From: Parachlamydiales bacterium
GTDB taxonomy: Bacteria > Chlamydiota > Chlamydiia > Chlamydiales > Rhabdochlamydiaceae
Length of the DNA stretch: 64,000 bases
Assembly (NCBI GenBank): GCA_003153295.1
Contig: PLXY01000005.1
Coordinates: 49,298-113,297, forward strand
Reading direction: 5' to 3'
Below, one piece after another: positions 42,642 to 52,963 of this stretch. Every line of letters starts with the position of its first letter. Position 1 is the stretch's first letter. The translations under genes were made by a program, and so were the position numbers. The notes under the pieces are model-generated. The model was given only the letters and a program-made list of their open reading frames with translations, did no database searches and was not told the DNA's origin.

Positions 42642-45600
42642 ATGAGCAATGACATAATGCGTGTTTTCTTGTTTGTAATTCTTTCATTTAAAGTTTTCGC
42701 CGATTTGCAAACCCAAACCTATGCAGTCACTGAAGGTTCACCCAGTGCTTTAGTAGCAGGAGCCGTAAATGCGATTACAGGCGATCATTATATAGCTGAG
42801 ATGGATTACCAAATCCAAGCCGCTGTTCCTCTAAACCTTCCCCGGACATACATCAGCAGCAATGGAGCGGACAAACATGCAGGTTGGCAATTATTACATC
42901 ATCTTTATGCTGCATATTACGTAGAAGAAGATGAGGATCCTTGGCATCACCGGATACAATTGATTGAGCCCAATGGCAGTACTTTGAATTTTGAACGATC
43001 ACAAAAGCAAAAGAAAAATCAACTCATTGTTTTTAATCCTGTTGACATCTCTAAAGCAAAAGGGCTGACAAATGCAGGCCGAGGCGAAATCTCAGGGCAG
43101 ACTAATGTAAAAAATATTCGAGTTGAAATGTCGTCAGACAGAAAAAACTTTACCGTCTATGGAGCAGATAGCGCTGTACGGTATTATAAACAAATCAAAA
43201 AGCCTGAAGAAAGTATGCCTAAGGAGCTTTTTCATGAAGCTCCTACCGCTTGGTATGTTCTTCAATGGGAGAAGTTACCTAATCAAACTCAAGTCTTTTA
43301 CGGGTATGATGGGAAAGACTGGCTGAATGCTGTAAGAACTGCAAATCATAATGATACCAAAACCTACGCTTGGGCTGGCATTCATTATCTTTCACATAAT
43401 CACGGGAAAAACCACGACTTTGATATCAATACAAATGATGGAAGAAAACTGAGTTACCGTTTTGCATCTCACCATGATCATAGTATTTTTCTACTCTCAA
43501 ACGTAGACACACCATCGTATCTACAAGAATCGATTTCTTATGATCAAAAAATAGGAGATGGCTGGGGCGGCGGGTCAGGTCTTACTATAGGCTATCTTCC
43601 AACCACAAGACGTCTTTTAGAAAATTGCCATTATAAAATAGACTATTATAAGGTAAAAGATAATTACATAGGCGGAGGAAACATCAAACTTAAAAATGAT
43701 GATCCTCGCCTATACCGCGTTAAAACTCTGAGCGCTCCTGTAGGTAATGATGTCAATGCCCTTGTTACCCATTCTTTTTACTATTTTCCTGAACAGCGCT
43801 ATACCCAAGTGCGCGAAATTGACAATATCCTGACACAATATCATTATTCTCCTGAGCTCCGTTTAGAAAAAATCTTACGATATGGAAGAAATGATGTTCT
43901 ACAGAGCAGCGAACGATTCATATGGGGAACAGCAGGTGCTATTGCAACCAACCTGCTTTGTCACACTTTTTATGATAGTTCATTGCAACCTTTACTGTCC
44001 CGCTGTTTCTACTATGACGATCGTGGCAATCCTATAGGAGAAAAGCTGTATGGAGTTCTTTCAGGACAGCAGAAGCCTCCTTTGTTAATCGCCAATGACA
44101 CATTTCCAATAGAAAATGGAGTAGAAAGTTATACTATTCACCGAAAATTCTCTCAAGATCGATTAAATCTCCTATTAAGAGAGGAAGAACAAAATGGGAA
44201 AGTTACTCTTTATAACTATTTGCCCAATACTTCTCTTCTTTCATCTAAATTTATTTGCGATCATGAACAGATTAAGATTAGGAATTTTTATCAATATAGT
44301 CCTGATTATATCCTAATCCAAGAAATCCTTGACGATGGATTTACTCCGAATAAAGACGATCTAACAGGAGTTTTAACACGACGAATTAAAAATATCAGTC
44401 TTATTCCTAAAGGACAGCCTTATCAAGATATGCCCAACGCTATTGAGGAAAGTTACTGGGATGGAAATAAACATGTTCTATTAAAAAGAGCCTATCTTGC
44501 CTATACCGCTGGGGGGAGAATTGAAAAGCAAGACATTCATGATGCGATGGAAAATCACCGGTACACCTTATCAATGAAATATGATGGGGCGGGTCGCCTT
44601 ACTGAAGAAAGCAATGCTTTAAAACAGACGGCAACTTATGCATATGACGGTGTAGGCAACAAGATTTTTTCTCAAGATTTTAGCGGCAAAAAGACAACCC
44701 GAATGAAATACGACTTCTCAAATCGCCTGATTCAAGTTGAAGAAATAGGAAGTGATGGGATCAAACGGATTACTCAACACCGCTATGATACTAAGCACAA
44801 TAGAATTGCCACTATTGATCCGTATGGTAATACAACCAGCTATATTCCTAATCCCTTTGGAAAAATAGAAGAAAACCACTTGCCTCCTATTGTCGATGCA
44901 AAAGGATCATTTTCATATCCTATTATTTATCGAAGATATGACAGTTCTGGAAGAGAGATCTCAACAATTGAGGCCAATGGTGATGTTCTATCTAGAAGTT
45001 ATAATATACGCAGTCAAGTTACTCATATCCTACACCCTAACCAAACTACGGAAAGGTTTATTTATAATCTGGATGGAACCCTTCATTCACACATTGATCA
45101 GAAGGGGGGCCTCACAGAATATAGCTATGACTTTCTAGGAAGAATGACATCTAAAATCGATGCCTTAGGACAAGTAACAACGTGGATTTACAATGCATTT
45201 AATTTAATCGCTCAGATAGATGCTGAAGGAAACAAAACGACATATGAATATGATGGTGCAGGTCGTAAAGTTGCTGAACAGATCAATCATGAAAGGACTG
45301 AATATTTCTATGATTCTCTGGGCCGATTGCAAACGGTCAAAAAAGGACAGCTTCTCAATATTTCTGAATTTAATCATTTAGACCAAGTGACTGAGGAAAG
45401 GCAGGAAGATATCGGAGGGACTCTCTTAACGAGAATTTGCTACGAATATGACGAAGCAGGAAACAAATCCGTTATTACTCGTTATGTGGATGGAAAAGAT
45501 GCCAAAGAGTTTTTCTTTTATGACTCTTTCAACCGTTTGATTGAATATCGTGATCCTTTTAATCATGTGACAACAACTGTCTTTAATGACCATTTTCAAA

Positions 45601-47951
45601 ATGCTCATGGGCAAACTGTTGTACAAAAAGTAGAAACAGATCCTCTAGGTCTTGAGACGATTACAACTTATGATGCAATGGGCCGCATTGCTTCTTTAGA
45701 AAAAAAGAACATCAATCGAGATTCTCTTACACTCGAAGACAACTTTTACGATGTGAGCGGTAATTTAGTCCAGTATATCAAAAATAAGACACATACGATC
45801 GAATGGCAATACGGTCCCATGAACCTCTTGAAAACACTTATTGAAGGAGGATCTAAGATCACCGAATTTACCTATACTAAATCAGGCCTCTTAGAGCAAA
45901 AGAAAAAGCCGGATGGCACCGTTCTGACAAATAGATATGATCTTCGGGATCAACTCATCGAAGCTATCTCTTCGGATAATGCTATACACTATACATTTAT
46001 CTATAACAAAATCGGCCAGCAGATCGGAGCGAAAGACGAGGTATCTCAATTAACTTCCTGGCGCCGCTATGACCCTCTTGAAAGACTTTTGCAAGAAAAA
46101 CTTAGCAACGGCTTGCTCATATCCTCTACTTATGATGAAGTGGGACGTAAAACAAGTCTGGAATTACCTGATAAATCTATAGTTTCCTATACCTATGATG
46201 CTTTAAATTTAAAATCCATCTCTCGAAAGGGTCTAACTCATTATCTAGCATCTTACGATCTCGATGGAAACATCTTAGAGCAAGAACTGATGGGCCATTT
46301 GGGTAAAATGACTTTTACTTACGATCTCTTAAGGCGTAAAACAAGTACTCAAGCTTCGTTTAATTCTCAAGAATTGGAATACGATCCAGTTGGAAATGTG
46401 ATTTGGCTACGAAATAACAGAGAAAGACAAAATTTTACCTACGATGCCCTCTATCATCTAACATCAGAAAAGAACTTTTCTTATTACTATGATACTGAAG
46501 GGAATAGAGTCCGAAAAAATCAAGAAACTTATAGTCACAATCATTTGCATCAAATTGTTTCCCACCTAACTTATGACCCTAACGGGAATCCTTATTTGGA
46601 TCATGATACTGAATATACCTATGATGCTCTCGACCGCCTTCTCGCTCTAAAAAACCACTCTCATCAAATTTCCTTTTCATATGACCATAGAGGCCGGATG
46701 ATGACACAAACCGTAGATGGAAAAGAAATGCTTTTTATCTATGACGATGCAAAAGAAATTGGAAGTGCAGATTCCTCAGGAAAAATTACTCAACTGCGCA
46801 TTCTCAATCCTGATTTACCCTCCGAACGAGGAACTGCGGTTTTACTGGAAATCGATGGTAATTATTACTACCCTCTTCATGATCTTTTTGGGAATACCAA
46901 AGGACTTCTAGATCTCGATAGAAAGATCTATGAGTCTTATGAGTATTCCGTTTTTGGTGAAGGGATCAAACCGAGTTTAAATCCTTGGCAATTTGCAAGT
47001 AAGCGCATATGTCATGAATCGGGTCTCATTAATTTTGGCAATCGATTCTATGATTCTAATTATGGTCGTTGGCTTACTCCCGACCCTGCGGGATTTGCCG
47101 ATGATAATAGTAATCTCTATTTATTTGTAGAAAATAATCCTTTTTCAAAGTTGGATCTCTACGGGTTGAGCATGATGAGTTATCATCAACATCATGAATA
47201 CACAACACTTTCTGAACCAAATTCCTCCACTAATTTAACTCCATTGCATGACACTGACAACACTTATAAATATTCCTGGGAAGGAACAAAGTCTCTTTTG
47301 GACAATATTTGCGAGCCCCAGATCCAGGGCTCTTTACAGGCCCTTGCGGGCGTGACAGAAGCCAGCTTAGGCGTTGCAATAACCACCCTAAGTTATGGAG
47401 CGGCAGCACCTCTTGGAACATTTATGTTTGTACATGGCGTTGATCACGCTACAACAGGGATTCATACTGCTATCTCTGGTAATCATCAAAGTACTGCGAC
47501 AGCTCAGCTTTTACAAAAAGCTGGCATGAGTCCAGAAAAGGCCTCTCACTGGGATAACGGTGCAAATTTTGTATTTACTGTTGGCGGTGGAGGTCTTGCC
47601 TATAAGTTAGGACAAGAAGCTACAACTTTGACTATGTTTAGCTCAGGTAAAATTGGAATGGCAGTTTCAAATGAGAGAGCGTTGTTTAACTTTACTGACA
47701 CTGCAGTCAAGCATATGCATGAAGTTCAAAGAAAGATTCCTGTTCAAATATTAGATAAGATAATTAAATCTCCAATGGCAGTTGTAAAGGATCCTCAGGG
47801 TGCTTCAAATGCAATGATGCATTATTCGCAAGTATGGAAAAATGGAAAGCTATATAATATTGAAGTGCTTTATAACAAAACTACTAATACGATAGCCCAT
47901 TTTCAATACACTCAAAAACCTATGGGACCACTAAAAAAGGTTTCTAAATAA
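42642..47951 (+). CDS. RHS/YD-repeat polymorphic toxin
   Basis: 1769 residues, or 1764 if the ATG at 42657 is used, which gives a cleaner signal peptide (MRVFLFVILSFKVFA). A conserved N-terminal domain (AVNAITGDHYIAEMDYQIQ) is followed by many YD repeats (YDGAGRLTEESNALKQTATY and similar), forming the RHS shell. The core closes with FGNRFYDSNYGRWLTPDPAG and NPFSKLDLYG near residue 1505. About 260 variable residues follow; the last 90 (HMHEVQRKIPVQILDKI, then NIEVLYNKTTNTIAHFQYT) look like a small BECR-type nuclease toxin. Such proteins act against competing bacteria or host. An adjacent gene one base away is a likely immunity protein. Confidence 0.88.
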   Translation: MSNDIMRVFLFVILSFKVFADLQTQTYAVTEGSPSALVAGAVNAITGDHYIAEMDYQIQAAVPLNLPRTYISSNGADKHAGWQLLHHLYAAYYVEEDEDPWHHRIQLIEPNGSTLNFERSQKQKKNQLIVFNPVDISKAKGLTNAGRGEISGQTNVKNIRVEMSSDRKNFTVYGADSAVRYYKQIKKPEESMPKELFHEAPTAWYVLQWEKLPNQTQVFYGYDGKDWLNAVRTANHNDTKTYAWAGIHYLSHNHGKNHDFDINTNDGRKLSYRFASHHDHSIFLLSNVDTPSYLQESISYDQKIGDGWGGGSGLTIGYLPTTRRLLENCHYKIDYYKVKDNYIGGGNIKLKNDDPRLYRVKTLSAPVGNDVNALVTHSFYYFPEQRYTQVREIDNILTQYHYSPELRLEKILRYGRNDVLQSSERFIWGTAGAIATNLLCHTFYDSSLQPLLSRCFYYDDRGNPIGEKLYGVLSGQQKPPLLIANDTFPIENGVESYTIHRKFSQDRLNLLLREEEQNGKVTLYNYLPNTSLLSSKFICDHEQIKIRNFYQYSPDYILIQEILDDGFTPNKDDLTGVLTRRIKNISLIPKGQPYQDMPNAIEESYWDGNKHVLLKRAYLAYTAGGRIEKQDIHDAMENHRYTLSMKYDGAGRLTEESNALKQTATYAYDGVGNKIFSQDFSGKKTTRMKYDFSNRLIQVEEIGSDGIKRITQHRYDTKHNRIATIDPYGNTTSYIPNPFGKIEENHLPPIVDAKGSFSYPIIYRRYDSSGREISTIEANGDVLSRSYNIRSQVTHILHPNQTTERFIYNLDGTLHSHIDQKGGLTEYSYDFLGRMTSKIDALGQVTTWIYNAFNLIAQIDAEGNKTTYEYDGAGRKVAEQINHERTEYFYDSLGRLQTVKKGQLLNISEFNHLDQVTEERQEDIGGTLLTRICYEYDEAGNKSVITRYVDGKDAKEFFFYDSFNRLIEYRDPFNHVTTTVFNDHFQNAHGQTVVQKVETDPLGLETITTYDAMGRIASLEKKNINRDSLTLEDNFYDVSGNLVQYIKNKTHTIEWQYGPMNLLKTLIEGGSKITEFTYTKSGLLEQKKKPDGTVLTNRYDLRDQLIEAISSDNAIHYTFIYNKIGQQIGAKDEVSQLTSWRRYDPLERLLQEKLSNGLLISSTYDEVGRKTSLELPDKSIVSYTYDALNLKSISRKGLTHYLASYDLDGNILEQELMGHLGKMTFTYDLLRRKTSTQASFNSQELEYDPVGNVIWLRNNRERQNFTYDALYHLTSEKNFSYYYDTEGNRVRKNQETYSHNHLHQIVSHLTYDPNGNPYLDHDTEYTYDALDRLLALKNHSHQISFSYDHRGRMMTQTVDGKEMLFIYDDAKEIGSADSSGKITQLRILNPDLPSERGTAVLLEIDGNYYYPLHDLFGNTKGLLDLDRKIYESYEYSVFGEGIKPSLNPWQFASKRICHESGLINFGNRFYDSNYGRWLTPDPAGFADDNSNLYLFVENNPFSKLDLYGLSMMSYHQHHEYTTLSEPNSSTNLTPLHDTDNTYKYSWEGTKSLLDNICEPQIQGSLQALAGVTEASLGVAITTLSYGAAAPLGTFMFVHGVDHATTGIHTAISGNHQSTATAQLLQKAGMSPEKASHWDNGANFVFTVGGGGLAYKLGQEATTLTMFSSGKIGMAVSNERALFNFTDTAVKHMHEVQRKIPVQILDKIIKSPMAVVKDPQGASNAMMHYSQVWKNGKLYNIEVLYNKTTNTIAHFQYTQKPMGPLKKVSK

Positions 47952-47952
47952 T

Positions 47953-48294
47953 ATGTACGAAAAAACTGATAAACGAAGAATATACCAGCTAATAGATATG
48001 TATTTATCTGATAAAATCAATGAATCAACTTTTTGTCATGAATTTTATTGCGCCTATGATTTAGAGCTAGATTATGACACATTAAAGAAAGATGAATATA
48101 AAGCATTTTATGAATTGTCAGAGATTACAAGTAGATTTTCTGAGTTTGAAAAAGATATTAAAAAATATCCTGGTGTCTATCATACAAAAAAAGAAGTAAA
48201 GCAAAAGATAATAGAAACAAAAGAGAAATTGAAGAAATATTTTGAAGACTTAGAAAACAGTGTTGATGAAAGCGATAGAGACTCAAATGCTTAA
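47953..48294 (+). CDS. Probable immunity protein for the RHS toxin
   Basis: 113 residues, acidic and helical (FCHEFYCAYDLELDYDTLKK, FEDLENSVDESDRDSNA), starting one base after the RHS stop. No signal peptide, so it acts in the cytoplasm. Size, charge and position suit an immunity protein that neutralises a basic nuclease; the sequence itself is not assigned to a named family by me. Confidence 0.68.
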   Translation: MYEKTDKRRIYQLIDMYLSDKINESTFCHEFYCAYDLELDYDTLKKDEYKAFYELSEITSRFSEFEKDIKKYPGVYHTKKEVKQKIIETKEKLKKYFEDLENSVDESDRDSNA

Positions 48295-48697
48295 AATGCG
48301 CAGTAAAAAAAAATTGTCAATCTAACTTCTTCTGAACAACTGAAAAGAAAATTTAGGGTTAGTCTTAAAACAGGCAACTCGCATGAGTAAGTTGTAATCG
48401 CAAATAAAGTGCGATCATGTCTATATGGTTTAAGAAATTCTTAGAACAAGAAGAATCTCTTTCCACTCTTTCTTCCGAGCAAGATTATTCGCGGTAGAAA
48501 ACTCCTCGTCACTCACTTGGATTACTTGCCCCTGTAATGAGATGGGCATTAAAATCTTGTTCGAATGGATATATCCTCTGTTAGATACAAAAAGAAATCT
48601 ACTGACCTATGATGGATCTTTTTCTTCTTTGGCTACAGATCCATACTTCAGTATTAATATAGTCGATTATATTTAACAAGATATAACCAACTAAATA
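48295..48697. other. Non-coding or decayed stretch after the toxin-immunity pair
   Basis: About 400 bases with frequent stops in all frames. Only frames of 25-40 codons are seen, none recognisable. It borders the decayed transposase copy that starts at 48698. Confidence 0.55.
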
Positions 48698-49250
48698 TAG
48701 GTAGGTTAATACTTCTTTGGCTGAGTTCCCAAGGTGTGTGTTTTAATTAAGACCTCTCAAAGATATCCATTGGCGGACATTCGATTAATCAAATGATGAT
48801 AAGTAACTCGTCCATCCTGAGGGTTTTTTGACAGCAATTTCCATAGTGCAAGTTTTCAGAGTTAAAGATCTTCCGAGCCATCTACAAGGCATAGATAACC
48901 CCCAAGGAATTCATAGCGCTCTAAGAGCTTTCCTCGTTGGTTTCATGAAAAATGGAAAGATAGCTACTTCGTAGATCTCTGGGATCGACCTCATCGAGAA
49001 CTTCTCGCATGTAGGTATCAGAGGGAGCATTTTAAACCTCAACAGGGTTTGTATGTTTTGAACGATGGAGACTTAAGACTGAACATTGCCAAAGCAGACA
49101 TGAGGTAGTCGGCAAGACTTATCTTGCGCTCATTCTTGAGTTTAGGAATTTGTCCGAACTCTTCCCTAGCAATGCCTAGTATCCAGCAGCTGAAAGGGTC
49201 TTTTTTTCTCTTTCATGGGGTCCACACTTCATAAAGCGTCTTTGCGAAAA
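48698..49250 (-). pseudogene. Decayed DDE transposase, copy 1 (direct repeat with 57818-58369)
   Basis: About 550 bases nearly identical to 57818-58369. On the minus strand fragments read as a DDE transposase: LRNERKISLTDCLMSALA, then DGSEIFNSENC, with several frameshifts and stops. This copy carries more small indels than the other. The element's ends are not clearly bounded by inverted repeats. Confidence 0.75.
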
Positions 49251-49389
49251 TATTCTGCAAAAAGCCCTATCCTTTATCTATACGATTTTTTTTAGCAGGA
49301 ACTGCTGTTGCTTACGAGACCTAAGCTACTCACATGTTAAGGTAACTTTACCATTCTTGCGTCAGGTATCAATTCCCCCCTTGGAAGCT

Positions 49390-49416
49390 GGGGGGGGGGG
49401 TCGGGGCGGGGGGGGG
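49390..49416 (+). repeat. Poly-G tract cluster (G10, G4, G10)
   Basis: Three G runs (49390-49399, 49402-49405 and 49407-49416) are separated by single bases or TC, in an otherwise AT-rich region. Slippage-prone, and able to form a G-quadruplex on the + strand. It is outside any gene. Confidence 0.7.
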
Positions 49417-49477
49417 TCGGTAAAGGTACGCCTAGGCATGCATGGGATGCGACTTCTTCCACACAAACTTAATTGAA

Positions 49478-50296
49478 CTATGCCGTACTAACAGCATCCA
49501 TCGGATCAAAGAATTTGAAAGCTCCATTCAAGCTTTCAACACAACTGGCATTTCGGATTAGTAATAATGTAAGGGTATCGCAGCCATTTTTAATTTCATG
49601 GGAGAGTTCAACTGAAGAGGTTTCGTTTTTAATTTTTGCTTCTTGCAGCTTTTTTTGCTTAAGACGCAAATTCTCAAGGGGTTCTAAATAAGAATGCATA
49701 AAATTGCAAGTATTCTCTTTTGTCAGAGGGTTCGGTGAAGAGATGAGATTTTGGACTGCGATTCTAGTTAATTCTAGGTATACTTCTTGCTCCCTGTTTT
49801 GTATGGTCATTATAAAATTATCTTTGTCTTCTTTTTCAGTTAAGCTGTCTAGCTGTTTAGAAATAAGCATCTTAAAATAATCTTCACCGTTTGGAGAAGC
49901 TGATAGCATGGTCGCTCTACTTGAGTGTATGTGATGGGCCATCAAGCTACTTGATGCTATGAGGGCTCTTCTTCCGGTATATATTTGTCGTATTATATTC
50001 ATATTATCACCCCTCATAAAAGCATCCCTGTGAATTAGAACTTCTGAATCCTGATTTTCTCTAGAATGGATTACCTCAAATAAATCATATCTAATAGAAA
50101 CCGTGAGAGAAATTATTGACCCTGTTACTATTAGAAGGTTATTATTTTCCGTTGAAAGACTTGTTCCATGACCACTTAAATAAGAAACTCCTGAGCCCAT
50201 AAGAACAGAACCAGCGCTCAAAGCCCCAGTAAAGACACCCATTCCAGCAGCAGCATATATTGGGTTACTATTTAGAAATGATAAAATTGAAGACAT
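49478..50296 (-). CDS. Hypothetical membrane protein
   Basis: 272 residues; GAGG lies before the ATG at 50296. Two hydrophobic segments (PIYAAAGMGVFTGALSAGSV, about 12-32, and NNLLIVTGSIISLTV, about 52-67) precede a long helical soluble region with acidic and basic patches (NREQEVYLELTRIAVQNL, LRLKQKKLQEAKIKNE). The bilobed hydrophobic start resembles inclusion-membrane proteins. No family recognised. Confidence 0.65.
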   Translation of the reverse strand: MSSILSFLNSNPIYAAAGMGVFTGALSAGSVLMGSGVSYLSGHGTSLSTENNNLLIVTGSIISLTVSIRYDLFEVIHSRENQDSEVLIHRDAFMRGDNMNIIRQIYTGRRALIASSSLMAHHIHSSRATMLSASPNGEDYFKMLISKQLDSLTEKEDKDNFIMTIQNREQEVYLELTRIAVQNLISSPNPLTKENTCNFMHSYLEPLENLRLKQKKLQEAKIKNETSSVELSHEIKNGCDTLTLLLIRNASCVESLNGAFKFFDPMDAVSTA

Positions 50297-50744
50297 ATTA
50301 CCTCGTTATTATTTGTCGTTCATTTATTATACAATAAAACTAATTTTAGTTAAATAATTATTACTATATTTAAAATAGAAAATTTGCATGACTATGACAT
50401 CTAATAGTTAAGCGAAACAATTAAAACTTCGACATACTTAAGTAACTGATATTCTGATGGTTAAATAAAATAGATTAAAGCTTGGGTTGTTAGAATGCCT
50501 ACGCTCGCCTCATGTCCTTTTCGATTTCAAGACGGCGCTGATGCGCCGTTTGCCATAAAAAGAGGGCACTCCATATTGAGATGCTAATTCATTCAGAGTA
50601 TGGCTGCGAAAAAGAATCGGCACTCACAACCTCTTTGTTTTTGCAGAAAAGAAAGGAATAGGGCCTACGACCAAGCCAAAAGAGACTTAGGACACGCCGT
50701 TATCTGGAGAAAGCTCTGTTATGGGACGAAAAGCGAGCTTGCAA
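50297..50744. other. Gap with a small hairpin and an IS remnant
   Basis: 448 bases, AT-rich, upstream of the gene at 49478-50296. A 7-bp hairpin (ACGGCGC-TGAT-GCGCCGT) lies at 50531-50548. The last 80 bases belong to a possible IS66-like fragment. Confidence 0.55.
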
Positions 50745-50755
50745 TTATCTCTTGA
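50666..50755 (+). pseudogene. Possible IS66-type transposase C-terminal fragment
   Basis: 30 codons read YDQAKRDLGHAVIWRKLCYG then TKSELAIIS and stop. The WRK-x-x-(Y/F)GT-x-S pattern recalls the C-terminus of IS66 transposases. Too short for certainty. Confidence 0.3.
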
Positions 50756-51680
50756 GACTGCTGCACCGTTGAGTATTTGAAAACAGGCTTTCAGTATTGG
50801 AGACCATCTTTAAAGATTCAAAATGTGGTATTGTAACCGGAGTATAGAGCGCTAGAGCTGCTACGACTAATGCTCCCACGCCTAGAAATCTGCGATTATT
50901 GAACAGAAATAGCTGAGTTCTTGTTTTAGAATCTAATAAGTTTTTTAGATTCAATCCGTTAGTTTCTGCCAGAGAAAGTCCGCATTGCAGATCTTCAAAT
51001 GTTAAGCGAGGATGCTGCAAAAGTTTTTCAGCGATATCATTTCTGCCAGATTTACATGCCTGAATAAAAACTTTTCCAATACCTTTATAAGAAGCCTTCG
51101 TTTCTATACTTTCCATTAAAATAAATTCTTTAGCATCATAGGCAACACAGTATCCCTCATTTAGATCTTCTGGCCTAATATGGGGATTATGTTTGAGCTC
51201 GATCGCAAGATGTGTATGCCCAGAACGACAAGCAACGAGATATCCTTTTCCTAAATCAACTGTGCTAAGCCTGTCGTCCTTTAGGATTATTCGGACTATT
51301 TCTAACGACCCGATTCTACAAGCATAGAGAAACCCTTTCCCCAGCTCTTCTGCAGATACCTGCCTCATCAGAGGGGCCATAATGCTAATGTGTGTTTTTA
51401 GGACTGCTTCAAGGAAAATGTCTGCTATAGTAGCTCCTGCTTTTTTAATGCATTCATAACCACGCAGAATTCGGAAAATCATCATCGTTTTGGTAGCTTG
51501 AGGGTCTGATTCTAGCTCTGAAACAGAAAATTTGCAGATTGATTTGGTTAAGGGTGGTTGCTCTTGAGAAGTGACCCTCTGAAAGATCTCTATTAATTGC
51601 GGATCAAAGGCAGGTAATTTTAGTACTGAGGTTTCTTCTACTGGAATAGCGATAACTGAATTTACAACTATTAATGACAT
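50745..51680 (-). CDS. Ankyrin-like repeat protein with C-terminal membrane anchor
   Basis: 311 residues; AAGGTGATTT before the ATG. The middle contains four or more ankyrin-like units with a shared GKGxxxACRxGxxxI pattern (GKGFLYACRIGSLEIVRIIL, GKGYLVACRSGHTHLAIEL, GKVFIQACKSGRNDIAEKLL). A hydrophobic segment near the C-terminus (FLGVGALVVAALALYTPV) could anchor the protein in a membrane with the repeats exposed. Ankyrin proteins in intracellular bacteria are often effectors; secretion is inferred only. Confidence 0.72.
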   Translation of the reverse strand: MSLIVVNSVIAIPVEETSVLKLPAFDPQLIEIFQRVTSQEQPPLTKSICKFSVSELESDPQATKTMMIFRILRGYECIKKAGATIADIFLEAVLKTHISIMAPLMRQVSAEELGKGFLYACRIGSLEIVRIILKDDRLSTVDLGKGYLVACRSGHTHLAIELKHNPHIRPEDLNEGYCVAYDAKEFILMESIETKASYKGIGKVFIQACKSGRNDIAEKLLQHPRLTFEDLQCGLSLAETNGLNLKNLLDSKTRTQLFLFNNRRFLGVGALVVAALALYTPVTIPHFESLKMVSNTESLFSNTQRCSSLKR

Positions 51681-51827
51681 AAATCACCTTTTATTTTATT
51701 AAAATATAACAATATTATAACATAATATTTAATATACATAAATAATTAATTATTGATTTCATAACCAGTTCATTTTAATACAGTTGTATTTTTTATTATC
51801 AGCGTGTGGTGAACCAGGACCTTTTAA

Positions 51828-52253
51828 TTAAAAATATTTTACATAGTCAGCTGGTTTTGAGATGAACAAGGCAAACAACTCCACCGTATAGCGATCATAC
51901 CATGCAGCCTTTCTCCTCTTGGCCGCAACTCCAGCTCCTTTTTTCTCTTTCCCATTGAACAGATTTAGTGCCATCCTTCTCAGCACGGATAGGTTTTCTA
52001 CTCCCTGCCCACTGTTTGTGAGCGATAAACCCTCCTGGAAGACGATATCCATTGCCCAGTGCAGCCCATTTTCGATTTCCCAGTGACTCCTCCTGATCCC
52101 TGCTCCTTGCTCCGCTCTCATATTCCTGTCAGAGATATAGTGTTTCTTTTCCTCCGACATTTTTCCCCTGACTGTTCTTCGAGACCAGGCAAGCGATCCG
52201 GGATTTAATGGTCGAGACAGTCCTATGCGGAAGAAGGCTAGGAACTGGGACAT
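51828..52253 (-). pseudogene. ISAs1-family transposase, 3' fragment
   Basis: 141 codons. The part from about residue 35 matches the C-terminus of ISAs1 transposases: HYISDRNMRAEQGAGIRRSH, WEIENGLHWAMDIVFQEGLS, NLSVLRRMALNLF. The N-terminal two-thirds of the normal protein are missing, and the first 30 residues do not fit. Truncated and inactive. Confidence 0.85.
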
Positions 52254-52460
52254 TAGAACAACATCGGCTTATAGCCCTAAGAGCAATGGGATAGCTGAGG
52301 CTTTTGTTAAAACCCTGAAAAGGGACTACGGGTGGGTGACATCTAGAATGCTAAGACAGTCATGGATCAGCTAACAAAATGGCTAGAGGATTACAACGAA
52401 AGAGCCCCTCATAAGGCTTTAAAGATGTGCTCCCCAAGAGCAAGAAGCAAAAACTAGAAA
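52254..52460 (+). pseudogene. IS3-family (IS2-like) OrfB fragment
   Basis: Reads TSAYSPKSNGIAEAFVKTLK then RDYGWVTSRML, the end of the rve integrase core of IS2-type OrfB. It then goes out of frame (stops at LRQSWIS). The last bases (GGGGTCCGGCTTTATGGGG) match a similar stretch near 62034, the probable IS end. Confidence 0.75.
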
Positions 52461-52504
52461 GCTAGGGGTCCGGCTTTATGGGGTGCACTCCAGATCTTGT
52501 GTTC

Positions 52505-52882
52505 TTGAGCATATGGAGCATAGTCTGGTCCTACAAGCCATGAGCCAAGCGCTTAAGAGGTATGGGAGTGAAGAAGGAATGATTTTTCATAGATCGAGGA
52601 AGTCAATATGTTGCATGGGCAGTCAAAGAGGTGCTGAAAAAGCATAGTATACACATGAGCAAAGGAAAAGTAGCCTATGACAATCCCGTGATGGAAAGCT
52701 TTTTCTCCACATTGAAAAAAGAGCTCATGAGAGAGCAAAAGAGGTTTGAAGACCTCAAAGAAGCTCAGGTGAAAGTTTTTAAATACATAGAGATTTATTA
52801 TGATAAAAAACGGATACACTCAACACTTGGATATAAAAGTCCATATGAGTACGAAGAAGAAATGAAAAGGCTAGCAAAATAG
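52505..52882 (+). pseudogene. IS3-family OrfB fragment, second element
   Basis: Starts in one frame (MEHSLVLQAMSQALKRYGSE) and, after a frameshift near 52595, continues in another as DRGSQYVAWAVKEVLKKHSI, YDNPVMESFFSTLKKELM, HSTLGYKSPYEYEEEM. This is the C-terminal part of the rve core of an IS3/IS150-type element. The 5' part is absent, so the element is inactive. TGTCTACAATTTTCAGAAAC after the stop may be its terminal repeat. Confidence 0.82.
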
Positions 52883-52963
52883 TGTCTACAATTTTCAGAA
52901 ACTCCAGTATGAACTTAACCCTATAGTCTCCATAGTTCTTTCATAACCGATTTCAATTTTTAA

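Noticed and set aside
50666..50755. Functional small gene
   Set aside because: Only 30 codons, no start codon or ribosome site; best seen as an IS scrap.
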